DNA of 64,000 nt from Phycisphaerales bacterium. Lineage in GTDB: Bacteria > Planctomycetota > Phycisphaerae > UBA1845 > UTPLA1. Below the pieces are notes generated by a model. The model searched no databases, was not told the DNA's origin, and saw only the letters and a list, made by a program, of their open reading frames with translations. Every line of letters begins with the position of its first letter. The first letter of the stretch is position 1. The stretch is from contig JACKHI010000001.1 in NCBI GenBank assembly GCA_020639075.1, forward strand, positions 2,356,001-2,420,000, given 5' to 3'. The position numbers and the translations under genes are program-made. Of the stretch, positions 43,461 through 52,761 are shown in pieces.

Positions 43461-44440
43461 TGGCCGGCCCCCCCTTCGGCTCGCATCGGGCGACTTGGTC
43501 CGCCAACGGGCCTCGCCACGTTGCCCCCTGTCGCCTCGACGAACACGTCCTCCAGGCTTGCTCGCCGCGGTCGGACCGACTCAATCGCAATTCCCGCGCC
43601 GCGCAACACGTCGATCACTTTGTTCACGCGATCCAATTCAATTGTGTCCACGCGGATCTTCTCGCCGCTGATGCTCGCATTCAATTGCGCCAACGGCGCG
43701 CTGACGCCGGAGAGATCCCCGATGGCGACGATTTCGTATTCGGGCGACGACTCCATCAGATCCTGCAGTCTGCCTTCGCGAACGACGCGGCCCTCGCTGA
43801 TGATCACGACGCGATCGCACACCAACTCCAATTCGCCCAAGAGGTGCGAGTTGATGAAGACCGACCGTCCTTCGTCTCTCAGTTCCTGTAGCAACACGCG
43901 AACGTCGCGCCGGCCCATCGGATCGAGTCCGTCCGTCGGCTCGTCCAGCACGACGAGTCGGGGATCGTTCATGAGCGCCTGCGCGATCCCAAGACGTTGA
44001 AGCATGCCCTTTGAGTATTTGTCGATCCGCGTGCCCGCCCATTTCGCCATACCGACGCGCTCGAGCAAAACCGGCGCCCGCCTGCGGCGCTCCGCGCGCG
44101 GCACGCCGGCCAGCGCGGCGTAATAGTCGAGCAATTGTGCGCCTTTGAGATAGCCCGGGAATCGATGTGCTTCCGGCAGATAGCCGATGCGCCGCTTCGC
44201 CTCGCGATCGCCGATGCATCGGCCGAGGACCGTGCCATCAGCGCGATCGGCACGAATCACGGTCATCATGATCTTGACGAGCGTGCTCTTGCCGGCGCCG
44301 TTGGGCCCCAGCAGACCGAAGATCTCGCCGGCGCCGACGCGCACCGAGACGCCGTCCAGCGCCCGGACGCCGTTCGCATACGTCTTCGCGACGTCATGCA
44401 GATCCACTGCGAATTCACTCTGGTGGATGTCTTCGGCCAT
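43457..44440 (-). CDS. ABC transporter ATP-binding protein
   Basis: A 327-aa ATPase with Walker A LLGPNGAGKSTLV, signature YSKGMLQRLGIAQAL, Walker B LVVLDEPTDGLDP and switch His SHLLGE. After the ATPase core (about residues 1-230) comes a 90-residue regulatory tail found in ABC-2 exporters. It works with the permease encoded by the overlapping downstream gene to move an unknown substrate or help envelope processes. Confidence 0.92.
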   Translation of the reverse strand: MAEDIHQSEFAVDLHDVAKTYANGVRALDGVSVRVGAGEIFGLLGPNGAGKSTLVKIMMTVIRADRADGTVLGRCIGDREAKRRIGYLPEAHRFPGYLKGAQLLDYYAALAGVPRAERRRRAPVLLERVGMAKWAGTRIDKYSKGMLQRLGIAQALMNDPRLVVLDEPTDGLDPMGRRDVRVLLQELRDEGRSVFINSHLLGELELVCDRVVIISEGRVVREGRLQDLMESSPEYEIVAIGDLSGVSAPLAQLNASISGEKIRVDTIELDRVNKVIDVLRGAGIAIESVRPRRASLEDVFVEATGGNVARPVGGPSRPMRAEGGAGQ

Positions 44441-44579
44441 GGCCGGAACGATAAGCCTATCGACGACAGTATGCCACTGTTCGCTGAATCGCGGGCGCCA
44501 TCACGCCAGGTTCGGCACATGCTCAGACTTTGGAATTGCGCATGTCATTTGACGCCGGATGAACGTGCACCCACCGAAT

Positions 44580-47500
44580 TCATGGCCCCAAGAGCGCCGC
44601 GACCATTGCCTGCAAGTCGCGACCATCGTGCAGAAGGTCAGCATTCACATCCGAGGCGCGCAGAACCGACGCATCCGATGTCTGCCCCAACATCGCGGAT
44701 ACGAACAGCGGCACGTCGTCGATCGTCACTTCCCAGTCGCCTGTCGTATCACCGCGCAGGAACGTTTCAAATGCCACGTATTCGCCGGCATCCACATTCC
44801 CGTCGCCGTTAATCGTTGCCGGAATCTGCGTCGACGCCGAAAGCGCTCCACCGTCGGCATCGCCGTACGCGGCGAAGGCGAGGTGAATTTCATCCGGTAC
44901 GCTGCCGTAATGCGCGGCCAGATCGATCGTCCCTTCCAATACGCCGCCGTTCGCGCCTGTTGCGGCCTGCGTCGCCACGCCGCCCGGTACGTCGAACCAG
45001 CCCTCATAGTCGTTCGAGTTCTCGTCGGCCAGAAAGGCGTCCCATGCAGCAACCTGCCCAGCCTTCGCCCATGGCGCCGCACCCAATGCGCCCGGCGTCT
45101 GCGCGACGAGAATGAAATGATCACGACCTTCGCCGGCATCCGGTCCCGCGACATACAAGACGCCGTTCAACACGCATGCCGACAGCGTCTGCGAACCGTT
45201 CGATGCCGCAGTCTGCACGTTCGCCTCGGGCAATCCGTCCATCGTCCAGGCCGGCGCGACGGCGCCTTCCACCTGCACGTGCCAATCCGCTCCGCTGTTG
45301 TTGTCCCAGGTTGCTGCGCCGTTATTGAAGGCCACATCCACCTGCGTCGCGTTCGACGGAACATTGACCGACGCGATCCATCGCGACGAGCCGCCGTCGA
45401 ACGTCATCGCCACGTCATTAGCGAGCACAGTCGACCAGTTGTCGAACCCGACATGCGCGAAGACACTCGCCGCCCCGGCCAACGGACCGCCGGCCGCGTC
45501 AAATGACATCATTACGGGCGAACCCGCCTGCGCCGCGGCGGGCGTCCAGACGACGCGATCGCCGCCGCCGCCGGTCGATCCCGAACCATCGCCGATATAG
45601 ACGTGCTGAATCGGGCTGCGCTTGATGAGGCCCTTCGTATCCGTCGCCTCAACGTAGTAGTCGATCGTGACATCGCGAAGGTCCGTCACTTCGACGTAGT
45701 ACTCATCCGCAATGTCGTTCGGCAGGACGAAGAAGTTGATGCTAGGATCGTTGTGGAAATTCCCAGTCGGGAAAACGCGTTTCAACATCGCGAGCGACTG
45801 CCAGCTCATCGCATCGCCGTACACCATGTTTGCGTCGTCGACGACGCCGTCCGCGTCAATGCGATACTTGAGGGATACATCCGCGACGCCCGACACGTCA
45901 TCGACAAATGTCCAGATCCAGAAGTCGCCATCGTCGATGTACTGCTGGTAGCCGTATTGCGGGCCGAAATTCAGCGAACCGGGGTTCCATGGATGGCGCT
46001 GCGGCAGCCAGATCGTCGGCGGCGTCGCATCCAACGAGGCATCGCCGATCACGATGTCGGCGTGGGCCGCCGCTTCGTTGCACGCGATCGTGGGCTTTAC
46101 TTCGAAATCCAGCGACGTGCCGTAATACATGTAGCCGCTGTTGAGCGCGCCGAGAAAGTAATGCCATGCCCGTTCCGCATGCGTCGCGGATGCATCGGGA
46201 TAGAGAATCTTCTCGATATTCACGCCACCGGCGATCTGCTCGGCCGTCTCGACGCGATTCTGCGCCGACGTAATCACGGCCCAGTTGCGTTCGTCTTCGG
46301 CCCAACCGTTCGCGACATCGATTTGCCCCGAACCATCGACGAGCGGCCAGTTCCAGTTCAGGAACGCGGGCGAACCGAAGTCACCGTCGGCGTTCACCCA
46401 GGCGCCGTCCTCAACATGCACGACGTCGTCAACCGGCACCGGATGATTCGCGAGGTATTGCTCGATCGTCGTCGGTACGTACCCCGCCGCATTCGCACTG
46501 TTCACAAAATTGGGAACGGCCTCCATGTAATAGCTGTATCCGCCGCCCCACGCGTTGTCGCCGTCGTGGGCCATCAGCACGAGCTGCGGTCGCCCCGACG
46601 GGTTGTGGGCATTCAGTGCATTGAAGTGGCCGAGACCGATCGGGTTGTAGCCATCTTCCCAGCTGATCGCCTGCGCCGCCGGCACGACGACCATCGAGAA
46701 GTCGTCGCCCGTCGTCGGATCGATGTACTTCGCGCGATGCGGTGTATATGAATACGGATACGCGTTGACTGGCGAACAGCCGCGCGAAATCGTCACGCGA
46801 TACCAATCAGCCTGCGAGGCGTTCCGTTGATCGGCGGCGTTCGGCGGATCGCAATTGATCCCGCCCGTGCCGAGGACGACCGGGAAGTTGCTGCATGCCC
46901 GCGAGATGTGTTCGTTCGAAACGACGACCCAATCGATTCCCTCTTCAACCATCGGCTTGATCAGTCGCGTCGAAAACGCCATCTCCGGCGGAAAGATCCC
47001 ATGGCTTAATCCCGGCGACGCCCCCCACGCATCGTCATATACGGCCTTGTAGAGCTGGATCTCCTTGCGGACCGTCGCTTCATCGACAAGCGGAAGCAAG
47101 GGGTGATGAAACGGGAAGATCACGACATCCATCCGCGGCTTGCCGCCGGACGTCGTCCAGTTTCGTGCTTCACGAATCGACTGATACCAGCTCGGCGAGT
47201 AGCCGAGTTGACTCGCGGCGCCGAGGCTGAAGATGTTCTCGACGAGTCCGCCGGAGTAGCTCATCTGGGCGCCGGCTTCGGGCGCCCAGCGGATCGAATC
47301 AACCGAATCGCGCGTGCGATACTGATACCCCGCCACGCGGTCGGCCTTACCGAAGATGTCTCTCAGGTCGTTCTCCGGGTGTGCGGCCCCGGCGTCCTTT
47401 CGCAGGATTGACTCCCAGGCTCGCTCGTAGCGATCCGCCCCCGATGCCTGCGGCGCGGGCCAATAGATCGGTTGCTCCATATGCCAGAGATAGGTGAAAT

Positions 47501-47591
47501 GGACCGACTCGCCGAGGGCGGGTCGGGCTGCCGCAATTGTCGCCAACCCGGCGAGAACCAGGAGAGAAGCACAAGACTGCCGTGGAGACAT
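44580..47591 (-). CDS. Secreted GH57-like glycoside hydrolase with CBM25-like module and dockerin-like tail
   Basis: The 1003-aa protein starts at ATG 47591 with AGGGG about 8 nt upstream. A signal peptide (SCASLLVLAGLATIAAARPALG) leads into HFTYLWHMEQPIYWP, which resembles the HxHQP opening of family 57 amylases. GIFPPEMAFS and MAHDGDNAWGGG look like the regions of the nucleophile Glu and acid Asp. A module near residues 720-810 (VFAHVGFDNWS...FNNGAATWDNNSGADW) matches starch-binding CBM25. Calcium-loop segments and TIDDVPLFVSAML...DGRDLQAMVAALL end the protein. Alpha-glucan breakdown outside the cell is the best guess. Confidence 0.75.
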   Translation of the reverse strand: MSPRQSCASLLVLAGLATIAAARPALGESVHFTYLWHMEQPIYWPAPQASGADRYERAWESILRKDAGAAHPENDLRDIFGKADRVAGYQYRTRDSVDSIRWAPEAGAQMSYSGGLVENIFSLGAASQLGYSPSWYQSIREARNWTTSGGKPRMDVVIFPFHHPLLPLVDEATVRKEIQLYKAVYDDAWGASPGLSHGIFPPEMAFSTRLIKPMVEEGIDWVVVSNEHISRACSNFPVVLGTGGINCDPPNAADQRNASQADWYRVTISRGCSPVNAYPYSYTPHRAKYIDPTTGDDFSMVVVPAAQAISWEDGYNPIGLGHFNALNAHNPSGRPQLVLMAHDGDNAWGGGYSYYMEAVPNFVNSANAAGYVPTTIEQYLANHPVPVDDVVHVEDGAWVNADGDFGSPAFLNWNWPLVDGSGQIDVANGWAEDERNWAVITSAQNRVETAEQIAGGVNIEKILYPDASATHAERAWHYFLGALNSGYMYYGTSLDFEVKPTIACNEAAAHADIVIGDASLDATPPTIWLPQRHPWNPGSLNFGPQYGYQQYIDDGDFWIWTFVDDVSGVADVSLKYRIDADGVVDDANMVYGDAMSWQSLAMLKRVFPTGNFHNDPSINFFVLPNDIADEYYVEVTDLRDVTIDYYVEATDTKGLIKRSPIQHVYIGDGSGSTGGGGDRVVWTPAAAQAGSPVMMSFDAAGGPLAGAASVFAHVGFDNWSTVLANDVAMTFDGGSSRWIASVNVPSNATQVDVAFNNGAATWDNNSGADWHVQVEGAVAPAWTMDGLPEANVQTAASNGSQTLSACVLNGVLYVAGPDAGEGRDHFILVAQTPGALGAAPWAKAGQVAAWDAFLADENSNDYEGWFDVPGGVATQAATGANGGVLEGTIDLAAHYGSVPDEIHLAFAAYGDADGGALSASTQIPATINGDGNVDAGEYVAFETFLRGDTTGDWEVTIDDVPLFVSAMLGQTSDASVLRASDVNADLLHDGRDLQAMVAALLGP

Positions 47592-47637
47592 GACCCAACC
47601 CCTAAAACAAGACAAGTAACTCGTTTTAGCACAGATT

Positions 47638-47675
47638 AACAAAAAAGGACCGGAACCTCAAAGGTTCCGGTCCTT
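47638..47675 (-). terminator. Intrinsic terminator of the zinc-ribbon gene
   Basis: A perfect 14-bp stem (AAGGACCGGAACCT, loop TTG on the minus strand, AGGTTCCGGTCCTT) is followed on the minus strand by a run of T residues reading TTTTTTGTT. It lies downstream of 47740-48105 and just upstream of the glucanase gene, so it separates the two transcripts. Confidence 0.85.
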
Positions 47676-47739
47676 CGTCGTTTCTTGAACCGCCTCGACG
47701 CAATCGCTCCAAACGGTCGTGCGTGCGGCGTTGGGGGCC

Positions 47740-48105
47740 CTAGCCACCGGTTCGCCTCATACCGGAAGGCTTAAGGATAACGGGCGCGTCGGCGTCTGCA
47801 GCCTCGTCCTCGTTATTGCCTGTGTCCGTCTCGCCGAGTGCTCTGCTCTGGCTGACGGCGTCGGCCTTATCGATGATCTTCCCGCAGGCCGGGCAGGTGA
47901 TTCCGTCTTCCGTTCGAAGCATCTCCTGGACCTCGACCGGCGAGAGCTCGAATGAGTTCCCGCAATGCGAACAGGAATACTGGTTCTTGATTTCGGCGAG
48001 ACCGGGAGACACTTCCTGGCGGGGCATCAGATAGACCCAGCTGAGTATGCCCCCGATCACGAGAACGACAAGAACGCCAATCAAGACTACTGGACGCGAA
48101 TTCAA
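47740..48105 (-). CDS. Membrane-anchored zinc-ribbon protein (TTG start)
   Basis: This 121-aa protein starts at TTG 48105 with GAGG 7 nt upstream. One N-terminal helix (VVLIGVLVVLVIGGILSWVYL) anchors a short domain with two CxxC knuckles (CSHCG and CPACG, 25 residues apart), expected to bind one zinc. The C-terminal 40 residues are acidic and probably disordered. It is a single-gene transcript ended by the terminator at 47638-47675. The role is unknown. Confidence 0.75.
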   Translation of the reverse strand: MNSRPVVLIGVLVVLVIGGILSWVYLMPRQEVSPGLAEIKNQYSCSHCGNSFELSPVEVQEMLRTEDGITCPACGKIIDKADAVSQSRALGETDTGNNEDEAADADAPVILKPSGMRRTGG

Positions 48106-48261
48106 GGAAAAACCTCACAAAGAAGCCGACTTCATCGACATTGTCGACTCGATTTGACTCTGGCTCGCGCCACTCAGTATTCTCATTCGAGCCCGGACGT
48201 CAAGACAATCCCGCTCGCGGATCCGAGGGGGATATTGTCGACGCCCTATGGACCCTCGGAA

Positions 48262-49176
48262 TCAGAAACCGTAGCCGTCGTCGTACAATTCGTCCGGCTG
48301 GCAATCCAATCGGCCCCAAGCGCCGCGGACCTGGAACTCGCCTTGGGGGCTCGGATACCACGTTTCAGGCGCCATGTTGAGCGTGCTGCTGTGTCCGTCA
48401 GCAAAGGCAACATTGAACCGGGACAGCTTCTTGTGATTGCCGGAAATGGATACAACGTTCGGCGATTGAACGATCGACGCCCGCCCATTGCACAGCATTT
48501 GCTGATGCGCACGCGGTTCCTGCCAAGCGATCGTCGCACCCGTGTCGGGAATGCGCGTGATCGGCCGACCGTAGATCCCATACACGCGGGCACCGTTCTG
48601 GCCGCTCAGCGTCAGGTTGTTCATTCGAAATGCGGTGCCGTACTCTTTGTAGTAGGACTTTTCAATCGCTGTGTTTCCGCCGTCCGGGTCCGCTGCGGAT
48701 CCTGTCAGTCCCCCCTGGTATCCGAAATCATCTCCGGGACATTGGAACACCTGGAATTGTCCGAAATCACCGGGGTCGACGCTGTTTACGTTGATATCCC
48801 CGAAGCCGTACATGAGCCGATTAAACGGTCTCGTATTCGGTCCGAACGCCTGGCCGAATCCTGTGACGCCCATGAACGTCCCTGGACCGCCGCCGTACTC
48901 GAAATAGCCCTCGCCAACCCAACCGCCGGATGGCGAATGGACTGACTCGCGATGGATGGGGCCCAGCACGCCGCGAGGATCGTCGGCGGAATAGGCGTGC
49001 CCCGTCTGAACGATCGAGCGGAGATTGGAAAGACACTTCGTGCGCTGGCCTTCGGCTCGCGCATTCGCCAATGCCGGCAACAGAATGCTGATCAAGACGG
49101 CGATGATCGCAATGACCACGAGCAGCTCGATCAGCGTGAAACCCGGCCGAACGCGTCGGCGATTGTTGATGTTCAT
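48262..49176 (-). CDS. Pilin-like protein with prepilin cleavage/methylation N-terminus
   Basis: The 304-aa product starts MNINNRRRVRPGFTLIELLVVIAIIAVLISILLPAL. The G-FTLIE site is the prepilin peptidase cleavage signal, and the helix after it is the pilin or pseudopilin anchor. The globular part ends with FNVAFADGHSSTLNM, the FADGH motif common in the large planctomycete family of such proteins. It is likely assembled or exported by a type II/IV-like system, though no such genes are near. GGAGG lies 10-11 nt before the ATG. Confidence 0.88.
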   Translation of the reverse strand: MNINNRRRVRPGFTLIELLVVIAIIAVLISILLPALANARAEGQRTKCLSNLRSIVQTGHAYSADDPRGVLGPIHRESVHSPSGGWVGEGYFEYGGGPGTFMGVTGFGQAFGPNTRPFNRLMYGFGDINVNSVDPGDFGQFQVFQCPGDDFGYQGGLTGSAADPDGGNTAIEKSYYKEYGTAFRMNNLTLSGQNGARVYGIYGRPITRIPDTGATIAWQEPRAHQQMLCNGRASIVQSPNVVSISGNHKKLSRFNVAFADGHSSTLNMAPETWYPSPQGEFQVRGAWGRLDCQPDELYDDGYGF

Positions 49177-49330
49177 CTCACTAATCCTCCAGAACAGAAT
49201 TCCATTTGGATGGAGCGGCCGGACTCAAAGGAAGTCGAGTCGACGCATGATGCAGCGGTCCACTACCGTGCACTCTCCGAGCGGTGGCGAGCCGCTTGTC
49301 GAAACCATCCGTCTCATGCCAGTTATCTTA

Positions 49331-49360
49331 GGCGACGTAAACCGCCGATGGTTTACGCCG
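49331..49360. repeat. GTAAACC hairpin in a gene-free gap
   Basis: CGTAAACC and GGTTTACG (49336-49343, 49350-49357) pair perfectly around a 6-nt loop, with GGCG and CCG extending the stem partly. The surrounding gap 49177-49585 between the pilin-like gene and aroF holds no gene that I can support. Could be a terminator for aroF (minus strand) lacking a U-run, or another repeat family. Confidence 0.4.
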
Positions 49361-49585
49361 AAACTCCGGCCGGACGCTCTCGCGTGGGCGTTTTACCGGA
49401 TCCCCCCGAATTCGCGTCCTGCGCAGGGCCGGATCGCGCGCATCCATCCATGATACGCGCCGCCAACCCGCGGACAATCCCTTACATATCGGGTCGATCC
49501 GCCGCCAAGCTGATCCATTGATGGGATTAACGCATGTAGCGCGATATATTTTCAGGGAATTCGGGCCGGCACCACCCGGACGCTG

Positions 49586-50602
49586 CTAGATCGTGCGGCC
49601 AACAGCCGCCGCAATCGCTCGGGCCTCTCCCATCAATTCCGTAAAACCTTTCGGCGTAATGGATTGCGCGCCATCCGTCATGGCATGCTCAGGATCCGGA
49701 TGCACCTCAATCAGCAGTCCGTCAGCGCCTGCGGCAATTGCCGCCCGGCTCATGGCGGGCACCATATAGGCGTGCCCCGTTCCCTGAGACGGGTCGATCA
49801 CGATCGGCAGGTGCGACTCCCGCTTGATTGCCGGAATAATCGCAAGCGGAAGCGTGTTTCGAACGTAGGATTCATGCGTCCGGATTCCACGTTCGCACAG
49901 AATCACGTCCTGATTTCCCTCGCTCATAACATATTCCGCGGCGAGCAGAAATTCTTGCAGCGTCGCGCTCCAGCCACGCTTCAACATGACGGGCTTCTTC
50001 GTTCGACCGGCGGCGATCAGCAAATTGAAGTTGTGCATGTTCCGCGTGCCGATCTGGAGCACATCGGCGTACTCGGCGACCAGATCGACCTGGTCGATGC
50101 TCATGACCTCCGTCACGATGGCCAGGCCGGTTTCGGACCGTGCTTTCGCCAGGAGTTTCAGCCCTGCCTCGCCAAGGCCCTGAAAATCGTAGGGATTCGT
50201 TCTGGGTTTGAACGCGCCGCCGCGCAGCCCTATGGCCCCCGCCGCCTTGACCGCCGTCGCCGCTGCCAGCAACTGCGTCTCATTTTCGACGCTGCAAGGC
50301 CCAGCGATCACAGCAACTTTGTCGCCACCAACCGAGGAACCGTTTCCGAGCGAGATCACTGACGCTTCTTTCTTCACTTCGCGACTCGCCACTTTGTAGG
50401 GTGCGAGAATCGGAACGATGCGATCCACCATCGGCGATCGCTCCAGCGAAGACATGTCCACGCCGCGCTTATCGCCGATCGCCGCAACGACCGTTCGATC
50501 CGTCCCGACGATCACATGGTCCGTCAGCCCGAGTTCGCGAATAAGCCCCACGACATGGTCAACATCCTCTTTGGCGCAACCTGACTGCATTACGACGATC
50601 AT
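49586..50602 (-). CDS. aroF: 3-deoxy-7-phosphoheptulonate (DAHP) synthase, type I-beta
   Basis: This 338-aa enzyme starts the shikimate pathway by joining PEP and erythrose 4-phosphate. An N-terminal ferredoxin-like regulatory domain (MIVVMQSGCAKEDVDHVVGLI) of about 70 residues precedes the barrel. GPCSVE (Cys103), RGGAFKPRTNPYDFQG, EVHPDP (Glu299) and DGAQS (Asp310) are in place. Where family members have DPSH, here the sequence is DPSQGTG (Gln273); that His is a metal ligand in the Thermotoga enzyme, so metal binding may be altered. AGGA lies about 8 nt before the ATG. Confidence 0.93.
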   Translation of the reverse strand: MIVVMQSGCAKEDVDHVVGLIRELGLTDHVIVGTDRTVVAAIGDKRGVDMSSLERSPMVDRIVPILAPYKVASREVKKEASVISLGNGSSVGGDKVAVIAGPCSVENETQLLAAATAVKAAGAIGLRGGAFKPRTNPYDFQGLGEAGLKLLAKARSETGLAIVTEVMSIDQVDLVAEYADVLQIGTRNMHNFNLLIAAGRTKKPVMLKRGWSATLQEFLLAAEYVMSEGNQDVILCERGIRTHESYVRNTLPLAIIPAIKRESHLPIVIDPSQGTGHAYMVPAMSRAAIAAGADGLLIEVHPDPEHAMTDGAQSITPKGFTELMGEARAIAAAVGRTI

Positions 50603-50850
50603 TGCAATGTTCCTGTCCCGTGCGTCCCCGATCGGCGATCGGGATCAAAGCCCTCTATGATACCTGAATCGACATTCTCATGCCGCCTGCCGTCCGGAAA
50701 CACGATTCGTGCGTTTCTATGAGTGCGAGCTTACGATCGCAATGGCATAGATAATCGGAACCGGCGAACCACTTCATGCGTCCAACGAGTCGTGACGCGC
50801 GACGTGTCGCCGACAGCCGCGACGCGCCGGCCGACATCAAAGGAGAATCC

Positions 50851-52401
50851 ATGACCACGCAATACCGACTCCAACGCATTCTGAAGATTCTGCCATTCAT
50901 GGCGGTTCTCTTCGCCGGCACAACATTCGCTCAGACGCCGGATGACGAAGGCCCCGCCGTCACGGTCTATTCGACCGCCGACGCCGCCGACTTCGATCCG
51001 CAGCGCTACATCGCCCAGCAGCGTATGGGGATGGACCCCAACTTCGTGTGGCAGGTCCCCGGCTACGCGGTCGTCAAGGAAATCCGATCCGCGTCGCTTC
51101 AGCCCGGCATCAACGACCTGCAGTTTACGGACGTCGCGGAATTCATCGACCCGACGACTGTCAGCTTCACGGATCTTTCGCATCCCGACGCGACGCGCGT
51201 CCTTGAACAGAATTTCCGATTCGACCTCGTCAGCCCCGGCAAGCTCCTCGATCGATACATCGATCAGGACATCGGCGTGTATGTGCAGATGGGCGACGGA
51301 ACGGAACTCGTCAAAGGCACGCTCCTGTCCTCCGCCAACAACAGCCTCGTCATTCAGACATCCGAGGGCATCCGCGTCGTCAACGGCCTCGGTCAGTCCA
51401 TACAACTCGGCAATCTGCCCTCGGGCCTGATCACGCGACCGACATTGCTCTGGAAAATCGACACGACGGCCGGCGGCGACCACAAATTCCGAACGGCTTA
51501 CCAGACGAACGGCATGACGTGGCGCGCCGACTACAACATCGTCGTCAACGACGACAGCACGCGCGCGGACATCGGCGCCTGGGTCAGTCTGCTGAACCTC
51601 TCCGGCGCGACTTTTGAAAACGCACGCCTGAAACTCATCGCCGGAGACGTGCAGCGTATTCAGCCGCAGCAGCCGATGTACCCGATGGCCGCCAAGCGCA
51701 TGCGCGGCGGCGCCGAGATGGCCGACGCCGGCTTCCAGGAGAAGTCGTTCTTCGAATATCATCTCTACACGCTTCCGCGACGCACGGATATCGCCTCCAA
51801 CACGACGCAGCAGATCACGCTCTTTCCGACGGCCCGCGATGTCGGCGTCGAAAAGACGCTCGTATACTTCGGCCAGCCGCAATCCTACTATTGGCGATTC
51901 GGCTCGCCCGCGATCGATCGGAACCTCGGCACGAGTTCGAACACGAAGGTCGACGTCTACCTGAAATTCAAGAACGCTGAAAACAATCAACTCGGTCGAC
52001 CGCTGCCGAAGGGCAAGGTCCGCGTCTATCAGCGCGACGACGCCGACGACACGCTCGAATTCATCGGCGAGGACCTGATCGATCACACGGCCAAGGATGA
52101 GACGGTCCTCATCAAACTCGGGCAGTCGTTTGACGTCGTCGGCGATCGAAAGCAAATGGACTTCGAGGGCTCAGAGGGCGCGCATCGAATCGTCGAGTCG
52201 TTCGAAATCACGCTGCGCAATCACAAGCCGACGGAACAGAAAGTGATCGTCCGCGAAGCGCTTTACCGCTGGAGCGACTGGGAAATCACGCGCAAAAGCG
52301 ACAACTTCGAGAAGATCGACTCGCGCACGATTCACTTCCCCGTGATCGTCCCCGCTGACGGGGAAAAGACCGTCACGTACACGGTTCGATACACCTGGTA
52401 A
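50851..52401 (+). CDS. Secreted DUF4139-domain protein
   Basis: This 516-aa exported protein starts at ATG 50851 with AAAGGAG 5-6 nt upstream. The signal peptide runs to about residue 27 (FAGTTFAQ). NDLQFTDVAEFIDPTTVSF is followed by a beta-rich domain with TYQTNGMTWRADYNIVVN-like phrases and a C-terminal RYTW end. These features match DUF4139 proteins, which often have a mucoidy-inhibitor (MuiA) type N-terminus. Function is unknown. It is followed by two other exported genes in the same direction. Confidence 0.85.
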   Translation: MTTQYRLQRILKILPFMAVLFAGTTFAQTPDDEGPAVTVYSTADAADFDPQRYIAQQRMGMDPNFVWQVPGYAVVKEIRSASLQPGINDLQFTDVAEFIDPTTVSFTDLSHPDATRVLEQNFRFDLVSPGKLLDRYIDQDIGVYVQMGDGTELVKGTLLSSANNSLVIQTSEGIRVVNGLGQSIQLGNLPSGLITRPTLLWKIDTTAGGDHKFRTAYQTNGMTWRADYNIVVNDDSTRADIGAWVSLLNLSGATFENARLKLIAGDVQRIQPQQPMYPMAAKRMRGGAEMADAGFQEKSFFEYHLYTLPRRTDIASNTTQQITLFPTARDVGVEKTLVYFGQPQSYYWRFGSPAIDRNLGTSSNTKVDVYLKFKNAENNQLGRPLPKGKVRVYQRDDADDTLEFIGEDLIDHTAKDETVLIKLGQSFDVVGDRKQMDFEGSEGAHRIVESFEITLRNHKPTEQKVIVREALYRWSDWEITRKSDNFEKIDSRTIHFPVIVPADGEKTVTYTVRYTW

Positions 52402-52761
52402 GAAGGACCCATCGCAGCGCATTGACCGCGGCCTGTCGGGCGACGTCCTCGCTCGGCAGGCCGCGTTTATTCCTGATTCGTCGGATTTTCCGGTCGACGC
52501 AGCGCCGTGAGATACGACCGAGAAATGCGTTACTCTGTGGGCAGGGTTTCCGGCCGGGCAAAGTCGTTTGCGACAGTTCCCGGCCTGATACGACGAAATC
52601 CTGATTGGGGAGTCCGCCAGGGTCGTCTCCCGGATTCGGAGAGTTGACCCGACGATGAAGGTTTGGGGACAATTCAGTCCAAATACAGGATCCGACGCCC
52701 GGTAACTCCCGCAACGCGAGACGGGGCATCGAAGATTCCGCTTTCCAGGAGGGACCACCGC
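52402..52761. other. Gene-free stretch
   Basis: This 360-nt gap between the DUF4139 gene and the next exported protein contains no supported gene, RNA or repeat. It ends in AGGAGGG, which is the ribosome binding site for GTG 52762. Confidence 0.4.
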
